Positions 46,015 to 56,375 of a stretch of 64,000 nt of DNA are shown one piece after another. Both the position numbers and the translations under genes were made by a program. This DNA comes from Photorhabdus caribbeanensis (GTDB taxonomy: Bacteria; Pseudomonadota; Gammaproteobacteria; Enterobacterales; Enterobacteriaceae): NCBI RefSeq assembly GCF_018448885.1, contig NZ_RCWB01000001.1:310001-374000 (forward strand), given 5' to 3'. The notes beneath the pieces are model-generated. The model did not search any database, was not told the origin of the DNA, and saw only the letters and a program-made list of their open reading frames with translations. The stretch's first letter is position 1; each line of letters opens with the position of its first letter.

Positions 46015-47811
46015 ATGAAGCAAATACGAAATTTCTCCATTATTGCTCACATTGACCACGGTAAGTCGACGTTATCTGACCGTATTATTCAAATTTGTGG
46101 TGGCTTAACAGATCGTGAAATGGCAGAGCAAGTGCTGGATTCTATGGATCTTGAGCGTGAGCGTGGTATCACCATTAAGGCCCAAAGCGTCACCTTGGAT
46201 TACAAGGCGAATGATGGGCAACTTTATCAATTAAACTTTATCGATACGCCGGGGCATGTTGATTTCTCATATGAAGTTTCCCGCTCACTAGCTGCCTGCG
46301 AAGGGGCGTTGCTGGTGGTTGATGCGGGACAGGGAGTGGAAGCTCAGACGCTGGCTAACTGTTATACCGCATTGGATATGGATCTGGCGGTTGTCCCTGT
46401 TCTGAACAAAATCGATTTGCCGGCGGCAGAACCTGAGCGTGTAGCGGAAGAGATCGAAGATATCGTCGGTATTGATGCTACCGACGCCGTGCGTTGTTCA
46501 GCCAAAACGGGGGTCGGCGTACAAGACGTCATTGAGCGCTTGGTTAAAGAGATTCCTGCGCCGGAAGGCGATCCTGATGCGCCATTACAAGCTCTTATCA
46601 TTGACTCATGGTTTGATAACTACCTTGGTGTTGTCTCCCTGGTACGGATTAAAAACGGTACCTTGCGTAAGGGTGATAAAATCAAGGTAATGAGTACCGG
46701 CCAGGTATATAACGCCGATCGTCTTGGCATTTTCACCCCTAAGCGCGTTGATCGCGATGTATTAGATTGTGGCGAAGTGGGCTGGTTAGTTTGTGCAATT
46801 AAAGACATTCTTGGCGCGCCTGTCGGGGATACCTTGACATTGGCCCGTCAGCCTGCGGAAAAACCACTTCCGGGCTTTAAAAAAGTGAAGCCACAGGTTT
46901 ATGCAGGGCTATTCCCCGTCAGTTCTGATGACTATGAAGCATTCCGTGATGCACTAGGTAAATTGAGTCTGAATGACGCTTCGCTATTTTATGAGCCAGA
47001 AAGTTCTTCTGCATTGGGTTTTGGTTTCCGTTGCGGTTTCCTTGGCCTGTTGCATATGGAGATTATTCAAGAACGTCTGGAGCGTGAATATGATCTCGAC
47101 CTTATTACAACGGCGCCGACGGTTGTGTATGAAGTGGAGACAACTAGCCGCGAGGTTCTCTATGTGGATAGCCCCTCTAAACTACCACCGCTGAATAATA
47201 TTGAAGAGCTGCGTGAACCAATTGCTGAGTGTCATATGCTGTTGCCTCAGGAGTACTTGGGGAATGTTATTACATTATGTGTTGAGAAACGCGGGGTGCA
47301 AACCAACATGGTTTACCACGGTAAACAGGTTGCACTGACTTACGAAATACCGATGGCAGAAGTGGTTTTGGACTTCTTCGATCGATTAAAATCTACCTCT
47401 CGCGGTTATGCTTCGCTGGATTATAATTTCACTCGTTTCCAGTCATCTGATATGGTTCGTGTAGATGTATTGATCAACGGTGAACGAGTTGATGCATTGG
47501 CGTTAATTACTCATCGTGGCAATGCACAGTACCGTGGCCGGGAGCTGGTGGAGAAGATGAAAGAACTTATTCCTCGTCAGCAGTTCGACATCGCAATTCA
47601 GGCTGCGATTGGTAATCATATTATTGCTCGCTCAACAGTGAAGCAATTGCGTAAAAACGTCTTGGCGAAGTGTTATGGTGGTGACGTCAGCCGTAAGAAA
47701 AAGCTATTGCAGAAACAGAAAGAGGGTAAGAAACGTATGAAACAAGTGGGTAACGTTGAGTTACCACAAGAAGCTTTCTTAGCCATTCTTCATGTTGGTA
47801 AAGACAATTAA
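46015..47811 (+). CDS. lepA: Elongation factor 4 (LepA)
   Basis: 598 residues from the ATG at 46015 ([20 protein letters not shown]), the family start; a longer frame begins at 45964 but is not conserved. GTPase motifs [21 protein letters not shown] and the LepA-specific C-terminal domain ([20 protein letters not shown]) are complete. It acts on ribosomes in translation and 30S biogenesis. Twenty bp upstream of lepB, same operon. Confidence 0.98.
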   Translation: MKQIRNFSIIAHIDHGKSTLSDRIIQICGGLTDREMAEQVLDSMDLERERGITIKAQSVTLDYKANDGQLYQLNFIDTPGHVDFSYEVSRSLAACEGALLVVDAGQGVEAQTLANCYTALDMDLAVVPVLNKIDLPAAEPERVAEEIEDIVGIDATDAVRCSAKTGVGVQDVIERLVKEIPAPEGDPDAPLQALIIDSWFDNYLGVVSLVRIKNGTLRKGDKIKVMSTGQVYNADRLGIFTPKRVDRDVLDCGEVGWLVCAIKDILGAPVGDTLTLARQPAEKPLPGFKKVKPQVYAGLFPVSSDDYEAFRDALGKLSLNDASLFYEPESSSALGFGFRCGFLGLLHMEIIQERLEREYDLDLITTAPTVVYEVETTSREVLYVDSPSKLPPLNNIEELREPIAECHMLLPQEYLGNVITLCVEKRGVQTNMVYHGKQVALTYEIPMAEVVLDFFDRLKSTSRGYASLDYNFTRFQSSDMVRVDVLINGERVDALALITHRGNAQYRGRELVEKMKELIPRQQFDIAIQAAIGNHIIARSTVKQLRKNVLAKCYGGDVSRKKKLLQKQKEGKKRMKQVGNVELPQEAFLAILHVGKDN

Positions 47812-47831
47812 TAAGCTTGTAAGGAGTCTAA

Positions 47832-48812
47832 ATGGCTAACACTTTTGCCCTGATCCTAACGTTGGCAACGTTAGTCACCGGCATTATTTGGTGTATTGAT
47901 CGTTTCAAATGGGCACCAGCGCGCAAGAAAAAACTTGCCAGATTGCAAGAGTTGACTGAAGGCACAATGGATCAGGAGCATCTGGCTGAGACTATTAACA
48001 AGCCAACATGGGTGGATACTTGTTCATCTATTTTTCCTGTGTTAGCTGTGGTTCTGATTCTGCGCTCTTTTGTTTATGAGCCTTTTCAGATTCCATCGGG
48101 TTCCATGATGCCAACTTTATTGATTGGTGATTTCATTCTGGTGGAGAAATATTCATACGGATTGAAAGATCCCATCACTCAAACAACACTGATTAAGACT
48201 GGTGAACCAAAGCGTGGTGATGTTGCCGTATTTAAATACCCGTTGGACCCTAGTTTTGACTACATTAAACGGGTGGTTGGTTTACCGGGCGATAAAATTA
48301 TTTATGATCCGGCGAAGAAAGAGCTGCGTATTTTTTCTAATTGCAGCAAGACAGGGAATTGTCAGGAAGAATTACCGGTTTCTTACGGTTCACTATTCCC
48401 AAGTGAATGGACAATGCAACAGTATGGCGTCAATTCCAAGGGTGAAAGTTTGAGGAAGGTAGGTGTTTTCCAAATCCCGGTTGAAGAAACGCTGCCGCCT
48501 TACAGTATGCGGCAGGGTGAACGAATTGAGAATCTGGATGCGGTAACTCACCATATTTTGGAGATTCCAGGTGTACTATCGGTACCTAATTTCCGTCAGC
48601 CTGGCTTGCCAGAGGGAATGTGGATCGTACCCGAAGGCCACTATTTTATGATGGGTGATAACCGTGATAATAGCGCTGATAGCCGTGTATGGGGCTTTGT
48701 CCCGGAGAAGAATTTGGTGGGTCGCGCTTCCGCCATCTGGATGAGTTTTGAAAAACAGGAAGGAGAATGGCCTACCGGAGTTCGCTTCAGCCGTATTGGT
48801 GGAATTAATTAA
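47832..48812 (+). CDS. lepB: Signal peptidase I
   Basis: 326 residues: two membrane helices (residues 4-22 and about 62-80), then the periplasmic catalytic domain with the Ser-Lys dyad: S91 in PSGSMMPTL and K146 in DYIKRVVGLPGD. MGDNRDNSADSR is the conserved box E. It cuts signal peptides from exported proteins. AAGGAG ribosome site. Confidence 0.98.
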   Translation: MANTFALILTLATLVTGIIWCIDRFKWAPARKKKLARLQELTEGTMDQEHLAETINKPTWVDTCSSIFPVLAVVLILRSFVYEPFQIPSGSMMPTLLIGDFILVEKYSYGLKDPITQTTLIKTGEPKRGDVAVFKYPLDPSFDYIKRVVGLPGDKIIYDPAKKELRIFSNCSKTGNCQEELPVSYGSLFPSEWTMQQYGVNSKGESLRKVGVFQIPVEETLPPYSMRQGERIENLDAVTHHILEIPGVLSVPNFRQPGLPEGMWIVPEGHYFMMGDNRDNSADSRVWGFVPEKNLVGRASAIWMSFEKQEGEWPTGVRFSRIGGIN

Positions 48813-48875
48813 TATTTTTATATTAGCGAAGCATTAATTTTACTCGCAGTGTAGAATGTCCTTTCAAACTTAATA

Positions 48876-48957
48876 ACTGGCTCCTGTAAGGAGCCAGTGC
48901 AAACGCAACAGTTTTGTCAGGGGTTCCTGTAACAGGTCTGTTGCGTGTGCGTTTTTA
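48876..48957 (+). promoter_or_regulatory. Paired hairpins in the rnc leader
   Basis: A perfect 9-bp hairpin (ACTGGCTCC / GGAGCCAGT, 48876-48898) is followed by a second long stem (ACGCAACAG 48903-48911 / CTGTTGCGT 48938-48946) and a GTTTTTATTT run. In E. coli the rnc leader is a double-stranded target through which RNase III limits its own mRNA, so these are likely its counterpart; the second could also attenuate transcription from lepB. Confidence 0.65.
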
Positions 48958-48988
48958 TTTGACGAATTCTGACCGATATTGGTAGCAC

Positions 48989-49669
48989 ATGAATCCCATC
49001 GTAATTAACAGATTGCAGCGTAAGCTGGGGTACACTTTTGATCAGCATGATCTGCTGATACAAGCGTTAACTCATCGTAGTGCCAGCAGTAAACATAATG
49101 AGCGGCTGGAATTTCTTGGTGACTCAATCCTGAGTTTTGTTATTGCCAATGCGTTGTATCATCGTTTTCCTCGTGTTGATGAGGGGGATATGAGCCGTAT
49201 GCGTGCCACATTGGTGCGTGGTAATACACTGGCTGAATTAGCAAGGGAATTTGAATTGGGTGAATGCCTGCGTTTGGGGCCTGGGGAATTGAAAAGCGGT
49301 GGCTACCGTCGTGAATCAATACTGGCTGACACCGTTGAAGCATTGATTGGTGCGATTTTCCTTGATAGCGATATCCAGACTATTGAAAGAATTATCCTGA
49401 GATGGTACGAAACTCGCTTGAATGAAATCAGCCCTGGCGACAAACAGAAAGATCCAAAAACTCGTTTACAGGAATATTTGCAAGGGCATCATCTGCCTCT
49501 GCCATCGTATCTGGTTGTTATGGTTCGTGGTGAAGCTCACGACCAAGAATTTACTATTCACTGTCAAGTGAGTGGTATCGAACTGCCGGTTAAAGGAACA
49601 GGCTCTAGCCGTCGCAAAGCGGAACAGGCAGCGGCTGAGCAAGCATTAAAACAACTGGAGCTTGAATGA
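48989..49669 (+). CDS. rnc: Ribonuclease III
   Basis: 226 residues. Endonuclease signature [14 protein letters not shown] (about 37-50) with catalytic acids, then the C-terminal dsRNA-binding domain ([12 protein letters not shown] to [19 protein letters not shown]). It processes rRNA and cleaves structured RNAs. Its stop overlaps the era start (ATGA). Confidence 0.98.
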   Translation: MNPIVINRLQRKLGYTFDQHDLLIQALTHRSASSKHNERLEFLGDSILSFVIANALYHRFPRVDEGDMSRMRATLVRGNTLAELAREFELGECLRLGPGELKSGGYRRESILADTVEALIGAIFLDSDIQTIERIILRWYETRLNEISPGDKQKDPKTRLQEYLQGHHLPLPSYLVVMVRGEAHDQEFTIHCQVSGIELPVKGTGSSRRKAEQAAAEQALKQLELE

Positions 49670-50574
49670 GCGAACAAGAAACCTATTGCGGATTTGTTGC
49701 AATAGTTGGGCGGCCTAATGTGGGGAAATCCACACTGCTAAATCAGCTTTTAGGCCAGAAAGTGTCTATCACTTCCCGTAAACCGCAAACGACCCGTCAC
49801 CGTATTATGGGTATCCATACTGAAGGTGCTTATCAGACTATTTATGTGGATACGCCTGGGTTACATATTGAAGAAAAACGGGCGATTAACCGGCTGATGA
49901 ACCGTGCCGCCAGCAGTTCTATCGGTGATGTGGAGTTGGTTATTTTTGTTGTCGAAGGGACTCATTGGACCCCGGATGACGAGATGGTACTGAACAAACT
50001 GCGTAATCTGCGGTGTCCGGTTTTACTGGCTATCAATAAAGTGGATAACGTGACCGATAAAACCAGCTTGTTGCCACATATTGGTTTTCTCAGTAAACAG
50101 ATGAGTTTTCTTGATGTTGTCCCAATGAGCGCTGAAAAAGGCATGAATGTTGATACGATTGCCAAAATTGTGCGCGGATATATACCGAAAGCGACTCACC
50201 ATTTCCCGGAAGATTATATTACTGACCGTTCTCAGCGGTTTATGGCTTCTGAAATCATTCGAGAAAAGCTTATGCGTTTTCTTGGTGACGAATTGCCATA
50301 TTCTGTCACGGTTGAAATTGAGCAGTTCGTGGCGAATGAGCGCGGTGGTTACAATATCCACGGTTTGATTCTGGTTGAGCGTGAAGGCCAGAAGAAAATG
50401 GTTATTGGTAATAAAGGCAGTAAAATCAAGACTATTGGTATTGAAGCCCGTCAGGATATGGAAAGGCTGTTTGATGTCAAAATCCACTTAGAACTGTGGG
50501 TTAAAGTTAAAGCGGGTTGGGCTGATGATGAGCGAGCATTACGTAGCTTGGGTTACGTCGATGATTTGAAATAA
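49666..50574 (+). CDS. era: GTPase Era
   Basis: 302 residues. G1 [13 protein letters not shown]3 DTPGL, G4 NKVD; C-terminal KH domain with [13 protein letters not shown] (about 246-258). It binds the 3' end of 16S rRNA and is needed for 30S maturation. Coupled to rnc. Confidence 0.98.
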   Translation: MSEQETYCGFVAIVGRPNVGKSTLLNQLLGQKVSITSRKPQTTRHRIMGIHTEGAYQTIYVDTPGLHIEEKRAINRLMNRAASSSIGDVELVIFVVEGTHWTPDDEMVLNKLRNLRCPVLLAINKVDNVTDKTSLLPHIGFLSKQMSFLDVVPMSAEKGMNVDTIAKIVRGYIPKATHHFPEDYITDRSQRFMASEIIREKLMRFLGDELPYSVTVEIEQFVANERGGYNIHGLILVEREGQKKMVIGNKGSKIKTIGIEARQDMERLFDVKIHLELWVKVKAGWADDERALRSLGYVDDLK

Positions 50575-50584
50575 GGCATCCCCT

Positions 50585-51310
50585 GTGGACGGTTGGCAAC
50601 GTGTTTTTGTTCTTCATGGGCGACCTTACAGTGAAACTAGTTTGTTACTGGATCTGTTCACTGAAAATGAAGGGCGGATTAGCGTGTTGGCAAAAGGTGC
50701 GCGTAGCCGTCGTTCCAACTTGAAAGGCTGCTTGCAGCCATTTACCCCATTGCTGGTGCGTTGGAGTGGGCGGGGGGCAATTAAAACGCTGCGTGATGCA
50801 GATCCTATCTCTCTGGCCCTTCCTCTTACCGGCAGTGTGTTGTACAGCGGTTTATATATCAATGAATTGTTGTCAAGAGTGCTTGAACAGGGAACGGCTT
50901 ATCCTGCCTTATTCTTTGATTATCTCCAATGTTTGCAGGTTCTTGCTGCCAGTGAATATACACCGGAATATGCATTGCGTCGGTTTGAACTAGCGTTGCT
51001 GGCAAATCTTGGTTATGGCGTTGATTATCTGCATTGTGCGGGAAGTGGTGAACCTGTCGCTGACACGATGACCTACCGTTATAGAGAAGAAAAAGGATTT
51101 ATCGCTAGCTTGGTTGTTGATCATTACAGCTTTACCGGGCGCGAATTAAAATCACTGGCGACTCGTGAATTCCCTGATTCTGCGACATTAAAGGCAGCAA
51201 AGCGTTTCACACGTATTGCATTGAAACCTTATCTCGGTGGCAAACCTTTAAAAAGTCGTGAATTATTTCGGCAGTTTGTACGTCAGAAGCCTGAACAGAA
51301 AGAAAACTAA
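50585..51310 (+). CDS. recO: DNA repair protein RecO
   Basis: 241 residues from GTG at 50585. N-terminal OB fold ([20 protein letters not shown]) and helical C-terminal domain. It loads RecA on SSB-coated DNA in the RecFOR pathway. Ten bp after era. Confidence 0.95.
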   Translation: MDGWQRVFVLHGRPYSETSLLLDLFTENEGRISVLAKGARSRRSNLKGCLQPFTPLLVRWSGRGAIKTLRDADPISLALPLTGSVLYSGLYINELLSRVLEQGTAYPALFFDYLQCLQVLAASEYTPEYALRRFELALLANLGYGVDYLHCAGSGEPVADTMTYRYREEKGFIASLVVDHYSFTGRELKSLATREFPDSATLKAAKRFTRIALKPYLGGKPLKSRELFRQFVRQKPEQKEN

Positions 51311-51379
51311 TGAATTTGTTTCTCTTCAAGATGGAAAGTGTAAACTTGTCATATTCTAATATGACTACAGGAGATAAAT

Positions 51380-52111
51380 GTGGCTGAAGTATTATTAGGC
51401 GTTAATATCGATCACATTGCGACGGTACGCAATGCTCGCGGCACCAATTATCCTGATCCGGTTCAAGCGGCTTTTGTTGCGGAACAGGCGGGAGCCGATG
51501 GCATTACCATTCATTTACGTGAAGATCGCCGTCATATTACCGATCGGGATGTAGAACTGTTGAAGAAAACCATCCAGACTCGGATGAATCTTGAAATGGC
51601 CGTGACAGATGAAATGGTGGATATTGCCTGTCGTATTAAACCTGAATTTTGCTGTTTGGTGCCTGAAAAACGGCAGGAAGTGACAACAGAAGGGGGCTTA
51701 GATGTTATTGGTCAGAAAGATAAGGTTGCTGCGGCGGTTAAGCGTCTATCTGATGCGGGTATTCTTGTCTCGTTATTTATTGATGCGGAACATCGACAAA
51801 TTGATGCGGCTAGTGAAGTTGGCGCACCTTTCATTGAAATTCATACTGGTGCTTATGCCGATGCAGAAAATGAAGTAGAACAGGAAAAAGAGTTTCATCG
51901 TATTAAAGAAGCCGCGACTTATGCAGCGAATAAAGGTCTAACGGTTAATGCGGGTCATGGGCTGACATATCATAATGTACAACGTATTGCTGCTCTGCCG
52001 GAAATTTATGAGTTGAATATTGGTCATGCCATTATTGGACGTGCGGTATTCAGTGGTTTGACCGCTGCGGTGGCGGATATGAAAGACCAAATGCGGAAAG
52101 CTCGCCGTTAA
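51380..52111 (+). CDS. pdxJ: Pyridoxine 5'-phosphate synthase
   Basis: 243 residues from GTG at 51380, matching the family start [23 protein letters not shown] barrel with HLREDRRHI and [12 protein letters not shown] motifs. It condenses 1-deoxyxylulose 5-phosphate with 3-amino-2-oxopropyl phosphate to make vitamin B6. Its stop overlaps the acpS start (TAATG). Confidence 0.97.
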   Translation: MAEVLLGVNIDHIATVRNARGTNYPDPVQAAFVAEQAGADGITIHLREDRRHITDRDVELLKKTIQTRMNLEMAVTDEMVDIACRIKPEFCCLVPEKRQEVTTEGGLDVIGQKDKVAAAVKRLSDAGILVSLFIDAEHRQIDAASEVGAPFIEIHTGAYADAENEVEQEKEFHRIKEAATYAANKGLTVNAGHGLTYHNVQRIAALPEIYELNIGHAIIGRAVFSGLTAAVADMKDQMRKARR

Positions 52112-52491
52112 TGGCTATTATTGGGTTAGGTACAGATATTGTTGAAATTGCCCGTATTGAAGGGGTTGTCGAGCGCTCAGGCGAGCGCTTGGCAAAACGC
52201 ATTCTCAGTGAATTAGAATGGGAACAATATCAGCAACATGAAAAACCGGTTCGTTTTTTGGCTAAGCGTTTTGCGGTAAAAGAAGCCGCAGCAAAGGCAC
52301 TGGGAACGGGTATCCGTAATGGGCTGGCATTTAACCAGTTTGAAGTGGTCAATGATGCACTGGGAAAACCGATTTTGCGGCTCTATGGTGCGGCGGCGGC
52401 GTTGGCTCAGCAATTGGGGGCGACCTCTTTGCATGTGACATTGGCTGATGAGCGCCGCTATGCCTGTGCGACCGTTATCCTTGAGCGTTGA
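52111..52491 (+). CDS. acpS: Holo-[acyl-carrier-protein] synthase
   Basis: 126 residues with [16 protein letters not shown] and the Mg/CoA-binding [14 protein letters not shown]. It transfers 4'-phosphopantetheine from CoA to ACP for fatty-acid synthesis. Last gene of the operon, convergent with yfhL. Confidence 0.97.
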   Translation: MAIIGLGTDIVEIARIEGVVERSGERLAKRILSELEWEQYQQHEKPVRFLAKRFAVKEAAAKALGTGIRNGLAFNQFEVVNDALGKPILRLYGAAAALAQQLGATSLHVTLADERRYACATVILER

Positions 52492-52493
52492 TT

Positions 52494-52754
52494 TCAGATT
52501 TTATCTGCATGATGCAATAGCACAAATTTATCCCACAGTTGCTCTTCTGTTTCTTGTCGGTCTGGATCGATGATAATGGTATTATTTATCGGACAGACTG
52601 ATTGACAAGTTGGAGCATCATAATGACCGATGCATTCGGTGCAACGGTCAGCATCAATCTCATAAATTTCATCTCCCATCGATATCGCCTGATTGGGACA
52701 TTCGGGTTCACACATATCACAATTGATACAGCTTTTTTTGATTAATAACGACAT
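52494..52754 (-). CDS. yfhL: YfhL-type 2[4Fe-4S] ferredoxin
   Basis: 86 residues. Two cysteine clusters, CINCDMCEPECPNQ (residues 10-23) and CTECIGHYDAPTCQSVCP (about 38-55), bind two 4Fe-4S centres; the longer spacing in the second and the C-terminal helix are typical of YfhL/Alvin-type ferredoxins. Electron carrier with unknown main partner. It is the last core gene before the tail-fibre array. Confidence 0.93.
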   Translation of the reverse strand: MSLLIKKSCINCDMCEPECPNQAISMGDEIYEIDADRCTECIGHYDAPTCQSVCPINNTIIIDPDRQETEEQLWDKFVLLHHADKI

Positions 52755-52870
52755 TTCAATAGATTAACTTATTTTTCATTTTATATTTTTTTCATTCTCT
52801 TGAGGAAGAGCAACTCGAATAATAACAAAATATTTATGGCTGTTGTAGTATTAGTAATAACAAAATAATT

Positions 52871-52906
52871 AAGACCGGGTTCTATCTGAATCCCGGTCTT
52901 TTTGTT
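52871..52906. terminator. Array terminator copy 1
   Basis: AAGACCGGG / CCCGGTCTT hairpin followed by TTTTG on the plus strand, at the end of cassette A. The same element recurs at 54573, 55901 and 57549. Confidence 0.8.
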
Positions 52907-52908
52907 AA

Positions 52909-53343
52909 TTACGACAATGGCGGAGTTGGCCAGTCAATTTCTGGGGCTTTTGACGTATCAACTCGGTTAAGCATAACTCGGTATTTTTTCCATTCTTTGA
53001 GTAATAGCATCTCTCCGTCTGTTGCGATATCAAGTTCTTCCGCATCAGAAAGTGGGGTTATTTTTTCATTCGCGTGAGATATAAATTGCGTTCTTTGGCT
53101 TTCCGCTATGGATATCAATTCCTCTTTTGTTGGTGGTGGAATATCTTCCCAACAAGGAAGACCATCTTCGCCAGAGGAAAGTATTTTTCCTATGGGAGGT
53201 ATTCCCGAAAATTCATTGAATATATCATCAGTTACAGATATAGAATCGTTTGGCCATGAGCCTGCTTCAATGTAATCCTGCTGTAATGATAGCGGATAAA
53301 ATGCTTTATTTAATGCGCTAAATACATAGTTTTTATCGTTCAT
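52909..53343 (-). CDS. Tail-fibre assembly protein, cassette A
   Basis: 144 residues of the Caudo_TAP family: VFSALNKAFYPLSLQQDYI start, the central IPPPTKEELISIAESQRTQF and the C-terminal ALDIAT-like tail ending EIDWPTPPLS. Such proteins help fold or attach the fibre tip, and are usually matched to it. Nearly identical to the cassette C copy. It follows its fibre gene by 19 bp. Confidence 0.85.
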   Translation of the reverse strand: MNDKNYVFSALNKAFYPLSLQQDYIEAGSWPNDSISVTDDIFNEFSGIPPIGKILSSGEDGLPCWEDIPPPTKEELISIAESQRTQFISHANEKITPLSDAEELDIATDGEMLLLKEWKKYRVMLNRVDTSKAPEIDWPTPPLS

Positions 53344-53362
53344 AATTTTCTGCCAGTTTTAA

Positions 53363-54193
53363 TTAGTATCCTATTGCCATAAAAAATGTAAAAGTAGTGA
53401 GTTTATGATAATTAAGATTTTTATAACATCGAAATTGATGCCGATCTTCTATCGTTGCTGAGAATATACCTGCTGCTTGAGGGTCATTACCACGGTGAGT
53501 TAACGTGATACTAAAACATGCATTTGGGAATGGTATTGGAAAATTATTTAAATACCCTGCTTGAGGATCGCTATGGTTATAAACTTGTGCTAATCCCCAC
53601 ATTAAAATTAAACCCGAAGGCAATTTTTGCCAACCGTTCTTAACCAAGTTTGCTGTGAAAAACGACATGTCTGGAATTTGATTAATTCCATTTCCCACTT
53701 TCAGGTTTGCAGCTTTATCTAAACCTAAATTTTTCACAAACTCATTTTTATTAGGAATATCTGCGCCGTTTTGCGTTTTTTCCAGTCTGTTATTGGCGTT
53801 ATTATTTATATCGGAGACAAGCTTCTGTGTTGCAGCCAGTGTATTACTATTACCAATTACATCTGTGAGTTGAACAACACCTTTTTGTGTTAATGAGGCA
53901 TCGGGAACTTTCTTTATAAATTTTTGTTCTAGCGCTTTATTTAATTGCTCAGTGAGTTTGGCTATATTGCCATCATCCAAAACATCACTGCCAGATTCTG
54001 TCGCAATAAAATCAGCTACAACAGAGGCTATTGTGGACGATTGGCGTAATGCTTTATTTAAAACATGACGAGAAATCGTATCATCTGGTGGAAACCCATT
54101 TTTTAAATCTTTCTCTCCTTCATATCTTTCTTGACTCACTACATTAGCGTTATTACCAATAGAAAACGCTTTAAAATCATTTTTGGGATTCAT
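53363..54193 (-). CDS. Tail fibre A
   Basis: 276 residues from the ATG at 54193 with AGGA upstream, the start used by the other copies (MNPKNDFKAFSI). Residues 1-90 are the shared attachment domain (NANVVSQERYEG, LNKALRQSSTIASVVADFI, LDDGNIAKLTEQLNKALEQK); then a fibre repeat (GVVQLTDVIGNSNTLAATQK), the ADIPNKNEFVKNLGL linker, and a C-terminal gp53-like tip from NGWQKLPSGLILMWG to FFMAIGY. It should form a trimeric receptor-binding fibre of a phage or tail-like particle. Confidence 0.85.
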   Translation of the reverse strand: MNPKNDFKAFSIGNNANVVSQERYEGEKDLKNGFPPDDTISRHVLNKALRQSSTIASVVADFIATESGSDVLDDGNIAKLTEQLNKALEQKFIKKVPDASLTQKGVVQLTDVIGNSNTLAATQKLVSDINNNANNRLEKTQNGADIPNKNEFVKNLGLDKAANLKVGNGINQIPDMSFFTANLVKNGWQKLPSGLILMWGLAQVYNHSDPQAGYLNNFPIPFPNACFSITLTHRGNDPQAAGIFSATIEDRHQFRCYKNLNYHKLTTFTFFMAIGY

Positions 54194-54572
54194 ATGTATT
54201 TTCCTGGAATTCAATAGCCTGTTTTATAGATAATATCTTAAATTATTGTAGAGATAATTTCTCAACGCCCATAGTCTAGAGATAAAGAGGAATAATTAAA
54301 TATCTTTATAGCTTATAAGGTTAATTATTTTTCGTATATTTTTGAATAATAAACAACCCGATATGTTTCAATTGAAATAATATCTGGATAATTGATGCTT
54401 TTTTACATAAACTAACTTAAATAATTTATATGTTGAAAGATTTATTCTGGAAATTAAATTTCGATAACGTACAATAACACTAATATCGTATGAACTAAAA
54501 AATCTTGGTGGAGAATAGTTTGTATGATGACAAAATCTTTACCATTGTATTATTGGCAATAATACAATAATT
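54194..54572. repeat. Cassette spacer A
   Basis: About 380 bp of AT-rich DNA that aligns along its length with the spacers of the other cassettes (shared CTTAAAT, TATAGTTTA-like, TAATATCGTATG and GGAGAATAGTT blocks). It probably carries the promoter of fibre A. Confidence 0.7.
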
Positions 54573-54607
54573 AAGACCGGGTTCTATCTGAATCCCGGTC
54601 TTTTTGT
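54573..54607. terminator. Array terminator copy 2
   Basis: Same AAGACCGGG / CCCGGTCTT hairpin and TTTTTG as copy 1, ending cassette B. Confidence 0.8.
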
Positions 54608-54610
54608 TAA

Positions 54611-54829
54611 TTACGACAATGGCGGAGTCGGACAGTCAATTTCTGGTGCGTTTGAAGTGTCAACTTGGTTAAGCATCATTCGGTATTTTTTCCATTCTTT
54701 GAGTAATAGCATCTCTCCGTCTGTTGCGATACCAAGTTCTTCTGCATCAGAAAGTGGGGGTATTTTTTATTTGCGAGAGATATAAACTGCTTTATTTGAT
54801 GAGCTAAATACATAGTTCTTGCCATTCAT
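54611..54829 (-). pseudogene. Tail-fibre assembly gene, cassette B, with internal deletion
   Basis: The start (MNGKNYVFSSSNKA) and the end ([20 protein letters not shown] through the PTPPLS stop) match intact copies, but about 215 bp of the middle are missing and the frame closes after some 20 codons. It starts one base after the fibre B stop. The fibre keeps an intact frame, so it may borrow an assembly protein from another cassette. Confidence 0.85.
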
Positions 54830-54830
54830 A

Positions 54831-55550
54831 TTAATATCCTACAGCTCTATAATATGCTGCTACAGGGTTTTGCAAGTCTGTAATACTGCTAAAACATTGG
54901 AACTGAGTATTATCGACTATCATTACTGAGAATATCCCTGCGTATTGAGGAGCAGTACCAAGGTGAGTTAACGTGACATTGAGACATTTATTAGGGAACG
55001 GAATTGGAAATTTATTCAAATTACCAGGTGAGGAAAGAGCATTACCTTTAACTAATGCTGTTCCCCACATTTCAATTAACCCTGAGGGTAATTTTTGCCA
55101 GCCGGTTTCAGCCAAATTTTTGGTGAAAAAGGACATATCTGGAATCTGATTAACCCCAATTCCTACTTCCCGTTTTGCCGCTTCATTTAAACCTAAATTT
55201 TTTACAAACGCATTTTTATTGGGAATGTCTGCCCCGTTTTGTGCTTTTTCTAATGCGGAGTCGGAAATTTTAGTTATAATTTTTCGCTCTAACGCTCTAT
55301 TTAATTGGGTGGTGAGTTTGGTTATATTACCATCATCCAAAACATCACTGCCAGATTCTGTCGCAATAAAATCGGCTACAACAGAGGATATTGTGGAAGA
55401 CTGACGTAATGCCTTATTTAATACATGAATGGTAAGATCTGTCGGGGGAAATCCAGTTTGCAATTCTGGACTATTTTCATATAAATTTTGAGCCACCACA
55501 TTAGCACCATCTCTAATAGAAAATGCTTTAAAATCATTCTTTGGATTCAT
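54831..55550 (-). CDS. Tail fibre B
   Basis: 239 residues. Attachment domain 1-88 as in the other copies (MNPKNDFKAFSIRDGANVVA); the central QLTD repeat has been lost, joining SDSALEKAQNGADIPNKNAF directly. The tip from TGWQKLPSGLIEMWGTALV to YYRAVGY carries a GNALSSPG loop near that of fibre C (GNAYAESG). Shorter shaft than A, C and D. Confidence 0.83.
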   Translation of the reverse strand: MNPKNDFKAFSIRDGANVVAQNLYENSPELQTGFPPTDLTIHVLNKALRQSSTISSVVADFIATESGSDVLDDGNITKLTTQLNRALERKIITKISDSALEKAQNGADIPNKNAFVKNLGLNEAAKREVGIGVNQIPDMSFFTKNLAETGWQKLPSGLIEMWGTALVKGNALSSPGNLNKFPIPFPNKCLNVTLTHLGTAPQYAGIFSVMIVDNTQFQCFSSITDLQNPVAAYYRAVGY

Positions 55551-55900
55551 ATCAATTTTCCTAAGGTTTAATAGTGGGTTTATATTAATATCTTAAATTT
55601 TTGTGAGGACAATTTACTGCCTCTTATAGTTTAAGGATAAAAAAACAACAATTAAATGTTTTTATAAATTATGGTATTAATGGTTTTTGTATGTTTTTAG
55701 TAATAAATAATTCGATACTATCTAAGTAATTAATGCTTATTTTATAGAAACTATCTTAAATAATTTCCCTATTAAAAGATTCATTGTTAGAAGTAGATTC
55801 CAATGACGTTCGTGGTCATTAATATCGTATGGAGAATAGTTCGGATGATAACAGAATATTTATTGCTGTAATGCTGGCAATAATACAATAACAAAATGAT
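55551..55900. repeat. Cassette spacer B
   Basis: About 350 bp homologous to spacer A over the whole length, AT-rich, no ORF. Confidence 0.7.
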
Positions 55901-55934
55901 AAAGGCCGGGGTTTGCCTTAATCCCGGCCTTTTT
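55901..55934. terminator. Array terminator copy 3
   Basis: AAAGGCCGGG / CCCGGCCTTTTT: paired compensating changes (A-T to G-C) against copies 1 and 2 keep the stem. Confidence 0.85.
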
Positions 55935-55939
55935 ATTAG

Positions 55940-56374
55940 TTACGATAATGGCGCAATTGGCCAGTCAATTTCCGGTGCTGTTGAAGTATCAACCCGGTTA
56001 AGCATCACGCGGTATTTTTTCCATTCTTTGAATAATAGCATTTCTTCGTCTGTTGCTATATCAAGTTCCATAGCATCAGCAAGCGGCATTATTTTTTCAT
56101 TTGCAATAGATATAAATTGCGTTCTTTGGTTTTCCGCTACGGATATCAATTCCTCTTTTGTTGGTGGTGGAATATCTTCCCAACAAGGAAGACCATCTTC
56201 GCCAGAGGAAAGTATTTTTCCTATTGGAGGTATTCCCGAAAATTCATTGAATATATCATCAGTTACAGATATAGAATCGTTTGGCCATGAACCTGCTTCA
56301 ATGTAATCCTGCTGTAATGATAGCGGATAAAATGCCTTATTTAATGCGCTAAATACATAATTGTTATCGTTCAT
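55940..56374 (-). CDS. Tail-fibre assembly protein, cassette C
   Basis: 144 residues, Caudo_TAP family. Differs from the cassette A copy by only a few residues in the first 95 and more toward the C terminus (ADAMELDIATDEEMLLFKEW). It starts one base after the fibre C stop, implying translational coupling. Confidence 0.85.
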   Translation of the reverse strand: MNDNNYVFSALNKAFYPLSLQQDYIEAGSWPNDSISVTDDIFNEFSGIPPIGKILSSGEDGLPCWEDIPPPTKEELISVAENQRTQFISIANEKIMPLADAMELDIATDEEMLLFKEWKKYRVMLNRVDTSTAPEIDWPIAPLS

Positions 56375-56375
56375 A

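Noticed and set aside
55896-56306. Plus-strand frames opposite the tail-fibre assembly genes (also 57580-57954)
   Set aside because: They recur only because the assembly genes on the other strand are duplicated. They have no ribosome sites and look like antisense shadows.
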